A stretch of 64,000 nt of DNA from an uncultured Alcanivorax sp. (GCF_947258575.1 NZ_CAMYIV010000006.1:177902-241901); one strand, 5' to 3'; shown: positions 1-10,318, counted from the stretch's first letter. Numbers and translations: made by a program. The notes: generated from the sequence alone by a model not told the origin.

Positions 1-483
1 CTCAATCCCATTCACGAAGGCACCACCGGTGTGCAGGGCATGGACCTGCTGGGCCGCAAGGTGTGGATGGCCAACGGCAAGGGTCTGCAACTGCTGGCCC
101 GGCGGATCCTGGCGGATGTGGAACGCACCACCGATGATCGCTGCCAGCCGTTTGCCCAGGCGCTGAAAGCCATGCTGCCGCGCGTTGAAGCCGCCACGAC
201 AGCCGCAGGCAAGCTGATGGCGGAGCAGGGGCCGCGCATGGCGCTATCCAACGCCAATGCGTACCTGCAACTGATGGGGCATACCGTGGCCGCCTGGATG
301 TGGTTGCGCCAGGCCAATGCGGCAGCGGCACTGGATGCCCCTGAAGATACGGATTTTGCTCACGGTAAATTGCAGGCAGCGCAGTACTTTTTCCACTGGG
401 AGTTGCCCCGCGTGGAACTGGACGCGCAACGGCTGATTGATGCCGACGATACCTTTATCAACATGGACAATCGCTGGTTCTGA
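1..483 (+). CDS. Acyl-CoA dehydrogenase, C-terminal part (5' truncated by window)
   Basis: The open frame enters from the window edge and ends at TGA 481-483. The fragment reads like the end of the large acyl-CoA dehydrogenases of fatty acid degradation: a G-T-T-G-V-Q-G-M-D-L-L-G-R-K stretch at the start, which in this family lies by the FAD/substrate site, then about 140 residues matching their helical C-terminal extension. The family oxidises acyl-CoA to trans-2-enoyl-CoA and passes electrons to ETF in the cytoplasm. The N-terminal and catalytic parts lie outside the window, so chain-length preference cannot be judged. A terminator follows about 75 bp after the stop. Confidence 0.8.
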   Translation, partial: LNPIHEGTTGVQGMDLLGRKVWMANGKGLQLLARRILADVERTTDDRCQPFAQALKAMLPRVEAATTAAGKLMAEQGPRMALSNANAYLQLMGHTVAAWMWLRQANAAAALDAPEDTDFAHGKLQAAQYFFHWELPRVELDAQRLIDADDTFINMDNRWF

Positions 484-557
484 TTGCGCAACATTGTGTG
501 CCTATCGTCATCAGGCTCGGGACCTGCCTCGGCAGGAATAGCTATGACGGTATTTTC

Positions 558-585
558 AAGCCTCCTCTGTGGAGGCTTTTTTTTG
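558..585 (+). terminator. Rho-independent terminator after acyl-CoA dehydrogenase
   Basis: An 8-bp stem (AAGCCTCC / GGAGGCTT) with a 5-nt loop is followed by a run of T. It lies about 75 bp after the stop of the upstream gene and before the convergent fabAB operon. Confidence 0.85.
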
Positions 586-684
586 CTTTTTTGTCAGGGA
601 GTCTCTGAAAAATTCTTTTACCCTGGGGCGTCCTTCTGGATGAAATAACCTTAATCCAGAATCGCTGACTGCCACCGCTAATTG

Positions 685-767
685 CGTAGGGTGCACTGAG
701 CCTAAGGCGAACTGCACCATCAAACGCCGGAACGGTGCAGTTCGCCTTAGGCTCAGTGCACCCTACG
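685..767. repeat. Long palindromic repeat, copy 1 (34-bp arms)
   Basis: Two perfect 34-bp inverted arms (685-718 and 734-767) are separated by 15 nt. Each arm starts CGTAGGGTGCACTGAGCC when read inward. A second copy with nearly the same arms lies at 9943-10025. Both are in non-coding DNA beside terminators. It resembles the dispersed intergenic palindromes of gammaproteobacteria; no protein is encoded. Confidence 0.9.
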
Positions 768-795
768 TTTCGAGAAGCTACGGGGTTTGCGACCA

Positions 796-820
796 TAAAA
801 AAGCCCGGCAATGCCGAGCT
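796..820 (-). terminator. Terminator of the fabA-fabB operon
   Basis: On the minus strand a 7-bp stem (GCTCGGC / GCCGGGC, one G-T pair) with a 3-nt loop is followed by a T run, corresponding to the A run at 796-802. It lies 45 bp beyond the fabB stop. Confidence 0.75.
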
Positions 821-829
821 CTTTTCGCT

Positions 830-857
830 GTTAACTATTAATTGTTAACTATTCACT
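830..857. repeat. Heptamer repeat array (four 7-nt units)
   Basis: On the minus strand this reads AGTGAAT, AGTTAAC, AATTAAT, AGTTAAC, four 7-nt units in perfect register, ending 7 bp from the fabB stop codon. The units match one half of the larger composite elements at 37538, 41401 and 46420; the hairpin and second half are absent here. Confidence 0.8.
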
Positions 858-864
858 GCCTTTT

Positions 865-2079
865 TCACTCTTCCCACTTGCGCAGTACCAGGCTGGCATT
901 GGTGCCACCAAAACCGAAGCTGTTGCTCAGCACGGTGGTCGGGCCGCTATCCTTGCCCTGCACCAGAATCGGCAGTCCGTCGGCCTTTTCATCCAGGGTT
1001 TCGATATTGGCGCTCAGGGCGGTGAAGTCATGCTGCATCATCAGCAGGCTGTAGATGGCTTCGTGAACCCCGGCGGCGCCCAGGCTGTGACCGGACAGGC
1101 TCTTGGTGGAGCCGATGTCAGGGCAATTGTCGCCGAACACTTCACGAATGGCTTTCAACTCTGCCACATCCCCCACCGGGGTGCTGGTGCCGTGGGCATT
1201 AATGTAATCCACGTTACCATCCATGGTGGCCAGTGCCTGGCGCATGCAGCGCGCGGCGCCTTCGCCATTGGGCGCGACCATGTCATGGCCATCACTGGTG
1301 GCGCCATAGCCGATCACTTCGGCATAAATTTTTGCGCCACGGGCTTTGGCGTGTTCCAGCTCTTCAACGACGACCATGCCGCCACCGCCTGCAATGACAA
1401 AGCCATCACGGTTGGCATCGTACGCCCGGGAGGCGGTTTGCGGTGTGTCGTTGTACTTGCTGGACAAGGCGCCCATGCCGTCGAACAGACAGCTCAGGGT
1501 CCAATGCTCTTCTTCACCGCCGCCGGCAAACACTACATCCTGTTTGCCCAGTTGAATCTGTTCCACCGCGTTACCAATACAGTGGGCGCTGGTGGCGCAG
1601 GCTGATGCAATGGAGTAGTTGATACCCTTGATCTTGAACGGCGTGGCCAGGCAAGCAGAAACGGTGGAGGCCATCACCCGGGGCACCATGTAGGGGCCAA
1701 CGCGTTTTACGCCGCGATTGCGGGCAATGTCGGCAGCTTCCACCTGATTAAAGGAGGAGTGGCCACCGGAGCCAGCGACCAGACCGGTTCGCTCGTGACT
1801 GACCTGATCTTCTTCCAGGCCCGCATCGGTGATCGCCTGTTGCATGGCGATGTAGGCATAGGCCGCTGCATCACCCATGAAACGGCGGGGTTTGCGGTCG
1901 ATGAAGTCTTCCAGTGCGATTTCCGGGGTGCCGGCAACGTGGCTGCGCATGCCCAGCTCTTTGTAGTCTTCCTTGAAGCGAATGCCGGAACGGCCCTCGC
2001 GCAAGGACCGGGTGACGCTATCGGTATCGTTGCCCAGGCAGGAGACAATGCCCATTCCTGTGATGACTACGCGGCGCAT
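865..2079 (-). CDS. fabB: 3-oxoacyl-ACP synthase I
   Basis: A 404-residue elongating beta-ketoacyl-ACP synthase. It condenses malonyl-ACP with acyl-ACP and is needed to elongate the cis-3-decenoyl intermediate made by FabA. The N-terminus [18 protein letters not shown], the active-site Cys within the S-I-A-S-A-C-A-T-S motif near residue 163, a His in N-A-H-G-T-S-T-P and a second in L-S-G-H-S-L-G, and the glycine-rich N-S-F-G-F-G-G-T-N motif near the end are all present. Length is normal for FabB. It lies 9 bp downstream of fabA on the same strand, the usual unsaturated fatty acid operon. Confidence 0.97.
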   Translation of the reverse strand: MRRVVITGMGIVSCLGNDTDSVTRSLREGRSGIRFKEDYKELGMRSHVAGTPEIALEDFIDRKPRRFMGDAAAYAYIAMQQAITDAGLEEDQVSHERTGLVAGSGGHSSFNQVEAADIARNRGVKRVGPYMVPRVMASTVSACLATPFKIKGINYSIASACATSAHCIGNAVEQIQLGKQDVVFAGGGEEEHWTLSCLFDGMGALSSKYNDTPQTASRAYDANRDGFVIAGGGGMVVVEELEHAKARGAKIYAEVIGYGATSDGHDMVAPNGEGAARCMRQALATMDGNVDYINAHGTSTPVGDVAELKAIREVFGDNCPDIGSTKSLSGHSLGAAGVHEAIYSLLMMQHDFTALSANIETLDEKADGLPILVQGKDSGPTTVLSNSFGFGGTNASLVLRKWEE

Positions 2080-2088
2080 GATTGGCTC

Positions 2089-2616
2089 CTAAAATCCGTC
2101 GGTGGAAGTGAACAGGCCTACGCGCAGGTCTTCGGCAAGGTAGATCTCCTTGCCGTCCACGCTCACCGTTGCATCGGCGATGCCCAGAATCAGCTTGCGG
2201 GAAATGACCCGTTTCACGTCCAGTTTGTACGTTACCTTCTTGGCCGTTGGCAGAATCTGCCCGGAGAATTTCACACTCCCCACGCCCAGGGCGCGGCCGC
2301 GGCCCGGGTGGCCGAGCCAGCCCAGCAAAAAGCCCAGCAGTTGCCAGGTGGCATCCAGGCCCAGGCAGCCGGGCATTACCGGATCACTTTCGAAGTGGCA
2401 TTCGAAAAACCACAAGTCCGGGCGAATATCCAGCTCGGCGATAATTTCGCCTTTACCGTACTTGCCGCCCTGATCACTGATATGGGTGATACGATCCATC
2501 ATCAGCATGTTGGGCAGGGGCAGGCGGGCATTGCCGGGCCCGAAAAGCTCGCCGTGTGCGCAGGCAAGCAGGTCCTCGCGTTCGTAGGAGGATTTCTGTT
2601 CTGTTGTAGTGCTCAA
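2089..2616 (-). CDS. fabA: 3-hydroxydecanoyl-ACP dehydratase/isomerase
   Basis: FabA dehydrates 3-hydroxydecanoyl-ACP and isomerises the trans-2 product to cis-3-decenoyl-ACP, the branch point of anaerobic unsaturated fatty acid synthesis. The hot-dog fold signatures are visible: [10 protein letters not shown], the catalytic His in F-F-E-C-H-F, and M-P-G-C-L-G-L-D. I chose the TTG at 2616 because GGAG lies 6 nt upstream and the product (175 aa) matches FabA length. An ATG at 2685 would add 23 residues not typical of the family. First gene of the fabAB operon. Confidence 0.95.
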   Translation of the reverse strand: MSTTTEQKSSYEREDLLACAHGELFGPGNARLPLPNMLMMDRITHISDQGGKYGKGEIIAELDIRPDLWFFECHFESDPVMPGCLGLDATWQLLGFLLGWLGHPGRGRALGVGSVKFSGQILPTAKKVTYKLDVKRVISRKLILGIADATVSVDGKEIYLAEDLRVGLFTSTDGF

Positions 2617-3011
2617 AGTCTTACTCCGTGAAGGCCCGATGGCACATTCCGAGTATATGGATGATTTATGACGTTTTATCTTCACCGTTATGACGATCCT
2701 ACGGTGTCATGATCGAACGCATACTAGCAAAGCCAAGTGAAAGCATACGAATAGCAAGCGTCTCAAAATATGTCGAAAGGATGGCTTTACCGAAAATGAC
2801 CGATGAACGGACAATAAAGACCCTTGTCTATGATCTGTGACAATCAATTGCGGCTCGGGAACGGCTGAAATTCATTATATGTGGTTCAGCCACTCCCCCC
2901 ACGCCACGGACTTGCAATTGCCGGACCATGTACCGATGCTATGCGCGCCGGACCGCGCGTAACGGCGGTTTGACAGGCATCGGACAGTAAAAAGCGGATT
3001 GAGGAGCTCTC
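2617..3011. other. Divergent intergenic region between fabA and ccmF
   Basis: About 395 bp between divergent genes, so it should hold both promoters. No unambiguous -35/-10 pair, operator palindrome or RNA structure could be picked out by eye. No ORF here is convincing. Confidence 0.5.
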
Positions 3012-4982
3012 GTGGCGGCAGAAATCGGGCATCTATCCCTGTGGTTGGCACTGGCTGCAGCCCTGTGTTTATCAGTATTCCCGTTGATCGGGGTGCATCG
3101 TAACATTCTTGCCCTGCAATGGTATGCCCGCCCGCTGGCCTGGGTGCAGTGGCTGGCACTGACCCTTTCCATGGTCTGCCTGGGCTACAGCTTCTACATT
3201 AACGACTTCTCTGTGGCCTATGTGGCCAATCACAGCAACTCCGCGTTGCCGCTGGCCTATCGGCTGTCCGCCATATGGGGTGGGCACGAGGGCTCGCTGC
3301 TGCTGTGGGGCTGGATGCTGGGCGGCTGGGCGGCCATGGTCGGGGTGTTGAGTCGCAGCGTTCCCCTGCACATGGTGGCCCGGGTGTTGTCCGTGATGGG
3401 CATGATCTCGGTGGGCTTTCTGTTGTTCATGCTGCTCACATCCAATCCCTTCGATCGAATCTTGCCCTGGTTCCCGCTGGACGGGGCGGATCTGAATCCG
3501 CTGTTGCAGGACCCGGGCCTGATCATTCACCCGCCCATGCTGTACATGGGTTATGTGGGCTTTTCTGTGGCCTTTGCTTTTGCCGTGGCCGGTCTGCTGG
3601 CAGGCAATATGGACCCGGCCTGGGCGCGTTGGGCCCGGCCCTGGACCACCGTCGCCTGGAGCTTTCTCACCGTGGGTATCGCCCTGGGCTCCTGGTGGGC
3701 CTACTACGAGCTGGGCTGGGGCGGCTGGTGGTTCTGGGATCCAGTGGAGAATGCCTCGTTGTTGCCCTGGCTGGCGGGCACTGCCCTGATCCATTCCCTG
3801 GCGGTAACGGAAAAACGCAACATGTTCCGGGCCTGGACCGTGCTGCTGGCCATCATCGCTTTCTCACTGAGCCTGCTGGGTACCTTCCTGGTTCGTTCCG
3901 GGGTGCTGACCTCGGTCCATGCCTTCGCCAATGATCCGGAGCGGGGCACCTTTATTCTGGCTTTCCTGAGCGTGGTGGCTGGCGGCGCACTGACCCTGTT
4001 TGCGTTTCGTTCCTCCGCCCTGACCAACAACAAGGGTTTCAAGCCGGTGTCCCGGGAAGCCTTCTTGCTGGGCAACAATCTGATTCTCCTCACTGCTACC
4101 TTTGTGGTGCTGGTGGGCACCGTGGCCCCGCTGTTCTTCGAGGCCATGGACCTGAAAATCTCCATCCGCAGTCCGTACTTCAACGGGTTCTTTGTGCCAC
4201 TGACGCTGGTACTGATCCTGTTGATGGTGCCGGGGGTATTCAGTAACTGGAAGCGTCAGGATGGCAACGGCCTGCTCAAGCGCATGGCACTGTTGGCCCC
4301 GGCGGCGATCATTGCCGGCTGGTTTGCCGCGCGGCTCCCCGAGCCATCCCCGTGGCAGGGCGTGTTGGCGATCATGCTGGCCCTGTTCCTGGTGTTTGCT
4401 CATATGGATGACGTGGTGCGTCGGGCCCGAGCCTATAACCAGGGTTTCCTCAATGGCCTGGGCAAGCTGGGTCGTGGTTACTGGGGCATGGTCATGGCTC
4501 ACTGTGGCCTGGCGGTGATGGTGGCAGGTATTACCCTGGTGAGTTTCCACGAAGTGGAAAGGGATATTCGTATGGCGCCCGGGGATCAGGCATCCATCGG
4601 TGACTATGCGTTTGTTTTTGACAGCCTGGACAGTTATGTCGGTCCCAACTTCGACTCTACCCGTGGCCACTTTCATGTGACCTATCAGGGAGAGCCGGAA
4701 GCGGTCATGCATCCGGAAAAACGTACCTATCACGCCAGCGGCCAGATCATGACGGAAGCTGCCATCGATGCCGGCTTCTGGCGCGACCTTTATGTCGCCA
4801 TGGGCGAACCGCTGGAAGACGGCAACGCCTGGGCCGTGCGTATCTATTTCAAACCGGGTATTCGCTGGATCTGGCTGGGTGCGCTGATGATGGCGATGGG
4901 TGGTGCCGTAGCACTGTCTGACAAGCGCTACCGTCGTCAGCGATTTGCGAACAGCGAAGAAGGAGTGTCCCATGAAAGCTAA
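3012..4982 (+). CDS. ccmF: Cytochrome c-type biogenesis protein CcmF (haem lyase)
   Basis: A 656-residue polytopic inner-membrane protein that attaches haem from CcmE to apocytochrome c in System I. The WWD-type haem-handling region is visible at about residues 230-245 (W-W-A-Y-Y-E-L-G-W-G-G-W-W-F-W-D-P-V-E-N), and many hydrophobic helices fill the sequence. The GTG start at 3012 has GAGGAG just upstream. The 3' end overlaps dsbE by 11 bp. It heads ccmF-dsbE-ccmH-ccmI; ccmABCDE lie 30 kb away at 34.9-37.6 kb. Confidence 0.97.
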   Translation: MAAEIGHLSLWLALAAALCLSVFPLIGVHRNILALQWYARPLAWVQWLALTLSMVCLGYSFYINDFSVAYVANHSNSALPLAYRLSAIWGGHEGSLLLWGWMLGGWAAMVGVLSRSVPLHMVARVLSVMGMISVGFLLFMLLTSNPFDRILPWFPLDGADLNPLLQDPGLIIHPPMLYMGYVGFSVAFAFAVAGLLAGNMDPAWARWARPWTTVAWSFLTVGIALGSWWAYYELGWGGWWFWDPVENASLLPWLAGTALIHSLAVTEKRNMFRAWTVLLAIIAFSLSLLGTFLVRSGVLTSVHAFANDPERGTFILAFLSVVAGGALTLFAFRSSALTNNKGFKPVSREAFLLGNNLILLTATFVVLVGTVAPLFFEAMDLKISIRSPYFNGFFVPLTLVLILLMVPGVFSNWKRQDGNGLLKRMALLAPAAIIAGWFAARLPEPSPWQGVLAIMLALFLVFAHMDDVVRRARAYNQGFLNGLGKLGRGYWGMVMAHCGLAVMVAGITLVSFHEVERDIRMAPGDQASIGDYAFVFDSLDSYVGPNFDSTRGHFHVTYQGEPEAVMHPEKRTYHASGQIMTEAAIDAGFWRDLYVAMGEPLEDGNAWAVRIYFKPGIRWIWLGALMMAMGGAVALSDKRYRRQRFANSEEGVSHES

Positions 4983-5514
4983 TTCTCCCTGGGTATTCCT
5001 GCCGCTGGTCGGCTTTGTGTTGCTGGCGTTGCTGCTGGCCAGTGGTCTGGGGCGCGATCCGCAGGAATTGCCATCGGCCCTGGTGGGCAAACCGGTACCA
5101 ACCTTCAGTCTGCCGTCGCTGATGACCGACGAAACCCTCACCCAGGACTCTCTGAAAGGTCGCTGGCAGTTGCTCAACGTCTGGGCTACCTGGTGCCCCA
5201 CCTGCTATGTAGAGCATCCCTTTCTGCTGGAACTGGCCGCCCGCGGCGTTGCCATTGCCGGCCTGAACTACAAGGATGAAAGTGCACCGGCCCGCCAGTA
5301 TCTGGCGGAACAGGGCAACCCCTTTACCCATGTGATCGTGGATGCCGATGGCCAGCTGGGTCTGGACCTGGGGGTTTACGGCGCCCCGGAAACTTTCCTG
5401 ATCAACCCGGACGGCGAGATCGTGTTGCGCCATGCCGGCGACCTGAATGCGCGCGTCTGGCAGGAAAAGTTTGCTCCCTTGCTTGAGCAAAGCACGCAGG
5501 AGGGCGGAGCATGA
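4972..5514 (+). CDS. dsbE: Thiol:disulfide interchange protein DsbE/CcmG
   Basis: A membrane-anchored periplasmic thioredoxin-like protein that reduces apocytochrome c cysteines before haem ligation. An N-terminal hydrophobic anchor (about residues 7-25) is followed by a thioredoxin fold with the redox motif W-A-T-W-C-P-T-C near residue 77 and a cis-Pro in V-Y-G-A-P-E-T-F. The ATG at 4972 was chosen over an in-frame upstream codon at 4945 because GAAGGAG precedes it. It overlaps ccmF and shares ATGA with ccmH, so translation is probably coupled. Confidence 0.96.
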   Translation: MKANSPWVFLPLVGFVLLALLLASGLGRDPQELPSALVGKPVPTFSLPSLMTDETLTQDSLKGRWQLLNVWATWCPTCYVEHPFLLELAARGVAIAGLNYKDESAPARQYLAEQGNPFTHVIVDADGQLGLDLGVYGAPETFLINPDGEIVLRHAGDLNARVWQEKFAPLLEQSTQEGGA

Positions 5515-5957
5515 CCATGATCCTGCGTACCGTGTTTCTGCTTTGCCTTTCCCTGTCGGCAATGGCCGCTACCGACCTCTATGAGTTTGAGACTCCCGAA
5601 CAGGAACAGCGTTTTCGCGTATTGCTGGATGAGCTGCGTTGTCCCAAATGTCAGAACCAGAGCCTGGCCGATTCCGATGCCGGCATTGCCCAGGACATGC
5701 GCGTTCGGGTAGAGAGCATGATCAAGGAAGGCAAAAGCGATGAAGAAATTGTCGATTATTTTGTCTCCCGCTATGGCGACTTTGTCAGCTACCGCCCACC
5801 AGTAACGCCCACCACTTCCATTCTCTGGCTGGCGCCATTGTTATTACTGGGCAGTGGCGCTGTGGTCATCGTGCTTCTGCTGCGCCGTGCCAGCGCCCGA
5901 GTGGATGACAATGATGCCGCTGATGAGAGCGACGTTAACCATGGGGGAGACCGGTAA
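5511..5957 (+). CDS. ccmH: Cytochrome c-type biogenesis protein CcmH
   Basis: A 148-residue periplasmic thiol-reductase component of the haem ligation complex with a signal peptide (residues 1-19), the conserved L-R-C-P-K-C-Q-N-Q motif holding the redox Cys pair, and a single transmembrane helix near residues 105-125. It corresponds to the short N-terminal CcmH type; the TPR part is encoded separately by the next gene. ATGA overlap with dsbE; a second in-frame ATG at 5517 is a possible start. Confidence 0.95.
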   Translation: MTMILRTVFLLCLSLSAMAATDLYEFETPEQEQRFRVLLDELRCPKCQNQSLADSDAGIAQDMRVRVESMIKEGKSDEEIVDYFVSRYGDFVSYRPPVTPTTSILWLAPLLLLGSGAVVIVLLLRRASARVDDNDAADESDVNHGGDR

Positions 5958-6982
5958 TGATGTGGATTGTGATTGCGCTGGTTCTGCTACTGGCCCTGGG
6001 TGTCTTGTTATGGCTGTTGTGGCAGCGCGAAGCCCGCAAGGCGGGCAAGGTGATGCGGGGCGCCATTGGCATTCCCCTGATCATGCTGGTACTGGCCGCC
6101 GCCGGGTATGGTCTGGTTGGCTACAATGAACATACCAGTGAATGGCTCAACGACCAGCAGGAATATCGGTCAGTGGCCCGAGCCATTATCGCTGGCGAGT
6201 CGCCGGAGCGGGCGGCGTCAGAGGTTCCTGTCGGCGCCCTGGTGCGTGTATTGCAGGCGGAGCTGGTGAAGAACCCGTCAGCCATGGGTTGGTATGCACT
6301 GGGTTCGCTGTACGATCAGCTCGGCGCGCCTGAGCAGAGCGAAGAGGCGGCCCGCAAGGCGGTGGCGAAGAGCCCGCAGGAACCGGCCATGCATCTGTTG
6401 CTGGCCCGGGCGCTGATCCAGAAAGCCGGTGGCAAATTAACCGACCCGGCCCTGGCCGAACTGCGCTGGGTACTGGATAGGGAGCCGACACACGATGGCG
6501 CCTGGATGATGCTGGCCATGTCTGCGGACCGGGCCGGGCGCTATGACCTGGCCGAGCAGGGCTGGCAAGCGCTGTTATCCCGGCACAGTCAGGGTGAAAC
6601 CGGCGACCTGCTGCGTCGCGGCCTGGAAAATGCCCGTGAACAAAAGGCCCGCCAGGAAAAATTTGCCGGTATCCAGGCCGTCGTCACGGCGGAGGACCTG
6701 CCCGCGGGGGGCACTGTGTTTGTCTATCTCCGCGAGGCCGGCAGTAGCGGCCAGCCTCTCGCTGCCCGTCGCCAGGTGGTGCCCCATTTTCCCGCCACCG
6801 TGTCGTTGTCCGCCCAGGACTGGCTGCAACGCTATCCGGATGACAATGCGGCGCTGGTCATTGGTGCCCGCTACACCCCGGCGCCCGGTGGCGCAGTGGA
6901 CCAGGCTGCCATCATGGCCCCGGTCAAACCCCTGGAACTGCCCCAGGGCGGCCCGGCCGTCCTGGTTCTCGAACGCCCCTGA
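5957..6982 (+). CDS. ccmI: Cytochrome c-type biogenesis protein CcmI (TPR)
   Basis: A 341-residue protein with two N-terminal transmembrane segments (about residues 2-20 and 35-55) followed by TPR-like helical repeats. CcmI presents apocytochrome c to the CcmF/H ligase. The first helix, the cytoplasmic loop rich in basic residues and the periplasmic TPR region match the family. The C-terminal part after about residue 220 resembles the beta-rich domain of longer CcmI proteins. It directly follows ccmH with a 1-bp overlap. Confidence 0.93.
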   Translation: MMWIVIALVLLLALGVLLWLLWQREARKAGKVMRGAIGIPLIMLVLAAAGYGLVGYNEHTSEWLNDQQEYRSVARAIIAGESPERAASEVPVGALVRVLQAELVKNPSAMGWYALGSLYDQLGAPEQSEEAARKAVAKSPQEPAMHLLLARALIQKAGGKLTDPALAELRWVLDREPTHDGAWMMLAMSADRAGRYDLAEQGWQALLSRHSQGETGDLLRRGLENAREQKARQEKFAGIQAVVTAEDLPAGGTVFVYLREAGSSGQPLAARRQVVPHFPATVSLSAQDWLQRYPDDNAALVIGARYTPAPGGAVDQAAIMAPVKPLELPQGGPAVLVLERP

Positions 6983-6998
6983 TCCCGCCAACTCCCCG

Positions 6999-7020
6999 GG
7001 GTGCTACCAAGGTAGCACCC
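6999..7020 (+). terminator. Hairpin after ccmI, possible terminator
   Basis: A perfect inverted repeat (GGGTGCTACC / GGTAGCACCC) 16 bp after the ccmI stop. The sequence downstream is only moderately T-rich, so termination is likely but not certain. Confidence 0.5.
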
Positions 7021-7243
7021 TCCTATTACTTGTGAAGAACCGGGCCTCAGGGTAAAGTTGCACCCCTTCGGAGGCCCCTGAGTGGCCCAAACGGAAGGTT
7101 CTGCAACAATATTCGCGTCGTCAAAGTGCCCAGCTCTGCATGGAAACGCCTGAATCAGGTCTCTGATTCAGCGCTTTATTGCCTTGATGTGAGCGCTCCT
7201 GGCCGGCTCCCTTTGTGGCAGAGCATTTCACTTGGCCTTCTGA

Positions 7244-7933
<690 letters not shown>

Positions 7934-7960
7934 GCCTCTGCACAACAGCGATAAAGAGAA

Positions 7961-7987
7961 AGGGAAGCCACTGGCTTCCCTTTTTTT
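7961..7987 (+). terminator. Terminator of adk
   Basis: Stem GGGAAGCCA / TGGCTTCCC, almost without a loop, followed by seven T residues, about 30 bp after the adk stop. Confidence 0.9.
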
Positions 7988-9086
7988 GTGCTGAATTCGC
8001 TGGCGGGGCGCCAATATCTGTTTCAGCAGGCGTTCAGCCTCCCTGGCAGCGCCAGGGAGCGCTTGAAAGGCTCTGAGCATTCCCTGGCATCGCGCCGCCT
8101 CAGGGCAGCGTTACACCCTTCCTTGGCGATGCAAACAACGCTTTGCGGTAGCAAGAGGTTTTCTTCTTTGCCGAGAGTTGTGCCGGCTCGTCGCTCTCAG
8201 CGGTTGTCTGGCGACATAAATTGCATAATTTCGAGGTTCTGCGAAGGGGGATGCCGGCTCTCCAGCCACCTGGTGAGCCAGTGATTTTTTGCCAGCCGTC
8301 ACTCGGCCTTGCCGATCTCGTCGTCTCTTCTTCCTTGCGTTGCTTCTTTCTCGTTCTGTTAAACGACGGCCATGCCTGACACGTTGCCTGCGCTTTCTGA
8401 TTTTCTGAAAGGTAACGCGCAGGGGAGGGCGAAAGTGTGGCGGTTACCCTCTTGATGGCTGCGACGATGACTGGGACACGCACGATCCGCTAATGCCGCT
8501 TGACCCTATGCGCGGATTTCCCTGATCTGTGGGGACGACGTTGTTATCGGTGTGTGCCCTCAGCGGTCATGACGGGGCGCCCATTTTGGTGCAGTGTTTC
8601 TCAAGCACAGTGTGTCTTTAACAAGGCCCGAAAATGTAACGTTTCTACACAGGAAAGCCGTGCATGGAGTTGTGGTGTCGCCTTGGGTGGAGTCGTTGTT
8701 GTTCTGGCATTGGCGGATGTTCGTTCTCTTTTGGGGGGCTTTGCCATGCAATCGAGACAGCGCTTCGTGCGCCAGCCGCCTCTGCCGATTGATGATTTTT
8801 TCTATGTGATGGTGCCGGGTTTTATTTAACAAAAGTGCGTAAATCAGCAGGAAAAATATTCCTTTGGGGTTTTTAGGCTGGCTCATCAGCCTGTCAGAAC
8901 CCCCGCTGAAAATGTTTTTGCAGAAACAGAAAAGGAATCAGAAAAGGGGCATGGATAAATCGAGAGCATGGAAAATGAAAAAAACAAAAACGAATTGGTC
9001 AAATAATGTACCAACTGATTTTTTTTTATGCTATTTTTCGAATTGTCGCAGTACTGATGACAACGCCATAGCTTAGGAGATCAATC
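7988..9086. other. 1.1 kb region without a convincing gene
   Basis: Between the adk terminator and the AlgP-like gene. Open frames of about 100-127 codons exist on both strands (8100-8483 minus, 8500-8829 plus, 8560-8886 minus), but none has a good ribosome site, family-like motifs or a composition unlike chance. The last 200 bp become AT-rich (long A and T runs near 8975-9040), probably the promoter region of the next gene. No tRNA or known RNA was recognised. Confidence 0.5.
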
Positions 9087-9854
9087 ATGGCTCGAGCAAA
9101 GAAAGCCGCCGCGAAAAAAACTGCGGCGCGCAAGCCCGCAGCAAAGAAGGCTACCGCTGCAAAAGCACCGGCTCTGCCAAAGTCCGTCACTAACGCTGAA
9201 TCCAAGGTAAAACTGCAACAGAAAGCCGTGGATCAGGCGCAGAAAAAAGCCGAACAGACTCAGGCGAAACTGGACAAGCACCGCGCCAAGATCGATACCG
9301 AGAATGGCAAGCTGTCCAAAATGCGTGCTGATGTTGCCGCCAAACGTGACAAAGCGAAGGCCACTCCGACTGCCGCCGCCAAGCGTGCAGTGGATACGGC
9401 ACGCGGTCGCATGAATACCGTTCGTTTGAAACTGCAGGATCTGCGTGGTGAAGCCAAGCTGATTCGTGCAGAAATCCAGGCGGCCAAGAAAGTGGTCACT
9501 CGTGAGGTGAAAAAATTCCGCACCGCCGAGCGCAACCTGAAGACCAAGCTGCGTGAACACGAGCGTAAGCTGGCGAAAAAAGCCAAGGCCGAGCAGAAGA
9601 AAGCCGAGCAGAAAGCCAAGGCTGCTGCCAAGAAAGCCGCGGCTAAAGCCAAGCGCGCCGTAAAGAAAAAAACCACCCCTCGCAAGAAAGCGGCCACTCG
9701 CAAAGCGCCGGCCAAGAAAGCGGCCACCCGTAAGGCTCCTGCCAAGAAAGCCGCAGCCAAGCGCAAGCCAGCCACCAAGAAAGCCGCCGCTCGCAAGAGC
9801 CCGGCCAAGAAAAAAGCGGCAGCCAAGCGTCCAGCCGCCAAAAAATCGTCCTGA
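9087..9854 (+). CDS. Lysine/alanine-rich histone H1-like protein (AlgP-like)
   Basis: A 255-residue, extremely basic protein. Residues 1-30 and about 190-255 are low-complexity tails built of A-K-K and K-A-A-x-R-K-A-P-A-K repeats like those of AlgP/H1-like bacterial proteins. The middle (about 35-180) is charged, heptad-rich and predicted coiled coil. Such proteins bind DNA without strong sequence preference and affect nucleoid structure or gene expression; the exact role here is inference. TAGGAG precedes the ATG and a strong terminator follows. Confidence 0.8.
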   Translation: MARAKKAAAKKTAARKPAAKKATAAKAPALPKSVTNAESKVKLQQKAVDQAQKKAEQTQAKLDKHRAKIDTENGKLSKMRADVAAKRDKAKATPTAAAKRAVDTARGRMNTVRLKLQDLRGEAKLIRAEIQAAKKVVTREVKKFRTAERNLKTKLREHERKLAKKAKAEQKKAEQKAKAAAKKAAAKAKRAVKKKTTPRKKAATRKAPAKKAATRKAPAKKAAAKRKPATKKAAARKSPAKKKAAAKRPAAKKSS

Positions 9855-9881
9855 TCCCACGATCCGGACTGATTTAAAAAG

Positions 9882-9906
9882 GCCCCGCAATCGCGGGGCT
9901 TTTTTT
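9882..9906 (+). terminator. Terminator of the AlgP-like gene
   Basis: Stem GCCCCGC / GCGGGGC with a 4-nt loop and a T7 run, 27 bp after the stop codon. Confidence 0.9.
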
Positions 9907-9942
9907 ATGGCCGCAAACGCAAAACCCCGCGTCTTTCTAAAA

Positions 9943-10025
9943 CGTAGGGTGCACTGAGCCTGGGGCGAACTGCACCATCAACCGCCCGATCGGTGCAGTT
10001 CGCCTTAGGCTCAGTGCACCCTACG
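9943..10025. repeat. Long palindromic repeat, copy 2 (34-bp arms)
   Basis: Arms 9943-9976 and 9992-10025 match the repeat at 685-767. The left arm has two changes (TGGGG in place of TAAGG), leaving the right arm as the intact version. The loop differs in sequence but is again 15 nt. Confidence 0.9.
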
Positions 10026-10261
10026 CAACCGGTGGCGGTCAGGAGCCGCTACCGGGCTCCTTGTCCTGAATCACCGCAAAAACTCCCTGATTTCTGTCCC
10101 TGGCATAACAACCTTCACTGATTCGCTGCTTCCTCTGCGCCATATCCGTGCGCGCGTTGATAGGACAGGGCAGGAGTGGGCGTAAGCAAAAATGTGACTA
10201 GTGGCTGGCTTGACCATAACGAAGTGCTGTCAGGCCAATGTTTTCTTTCTTGAAAGCAGTT

Positions 10262-10280
10262 GATAATGATTCGCGTTAGG
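10262..10280. promoter_or_regulatory. Candidate Fur box upstream of bfd
   Basis: GATAATGAT followed by a degenerate right half, about 13 of 19 matches to the Fur consensus by eye, 39 bp before the bfd start. Iron-repressed bfd is known in other gammaproteobacteria, which supports the call. Confidence 0.6.
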
Positions 10281-10318
10281 GTTAGCATGCCCACTAGAGA
10301 TTGAGGGATGGCATTCTT

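Noticed and set aside
8100..8886. Three 100-127-codon ORFs in the adk downstream gap
   Set aside because: Overlapping on opposite strands, with no ribosome sites and compositions like translated noise.
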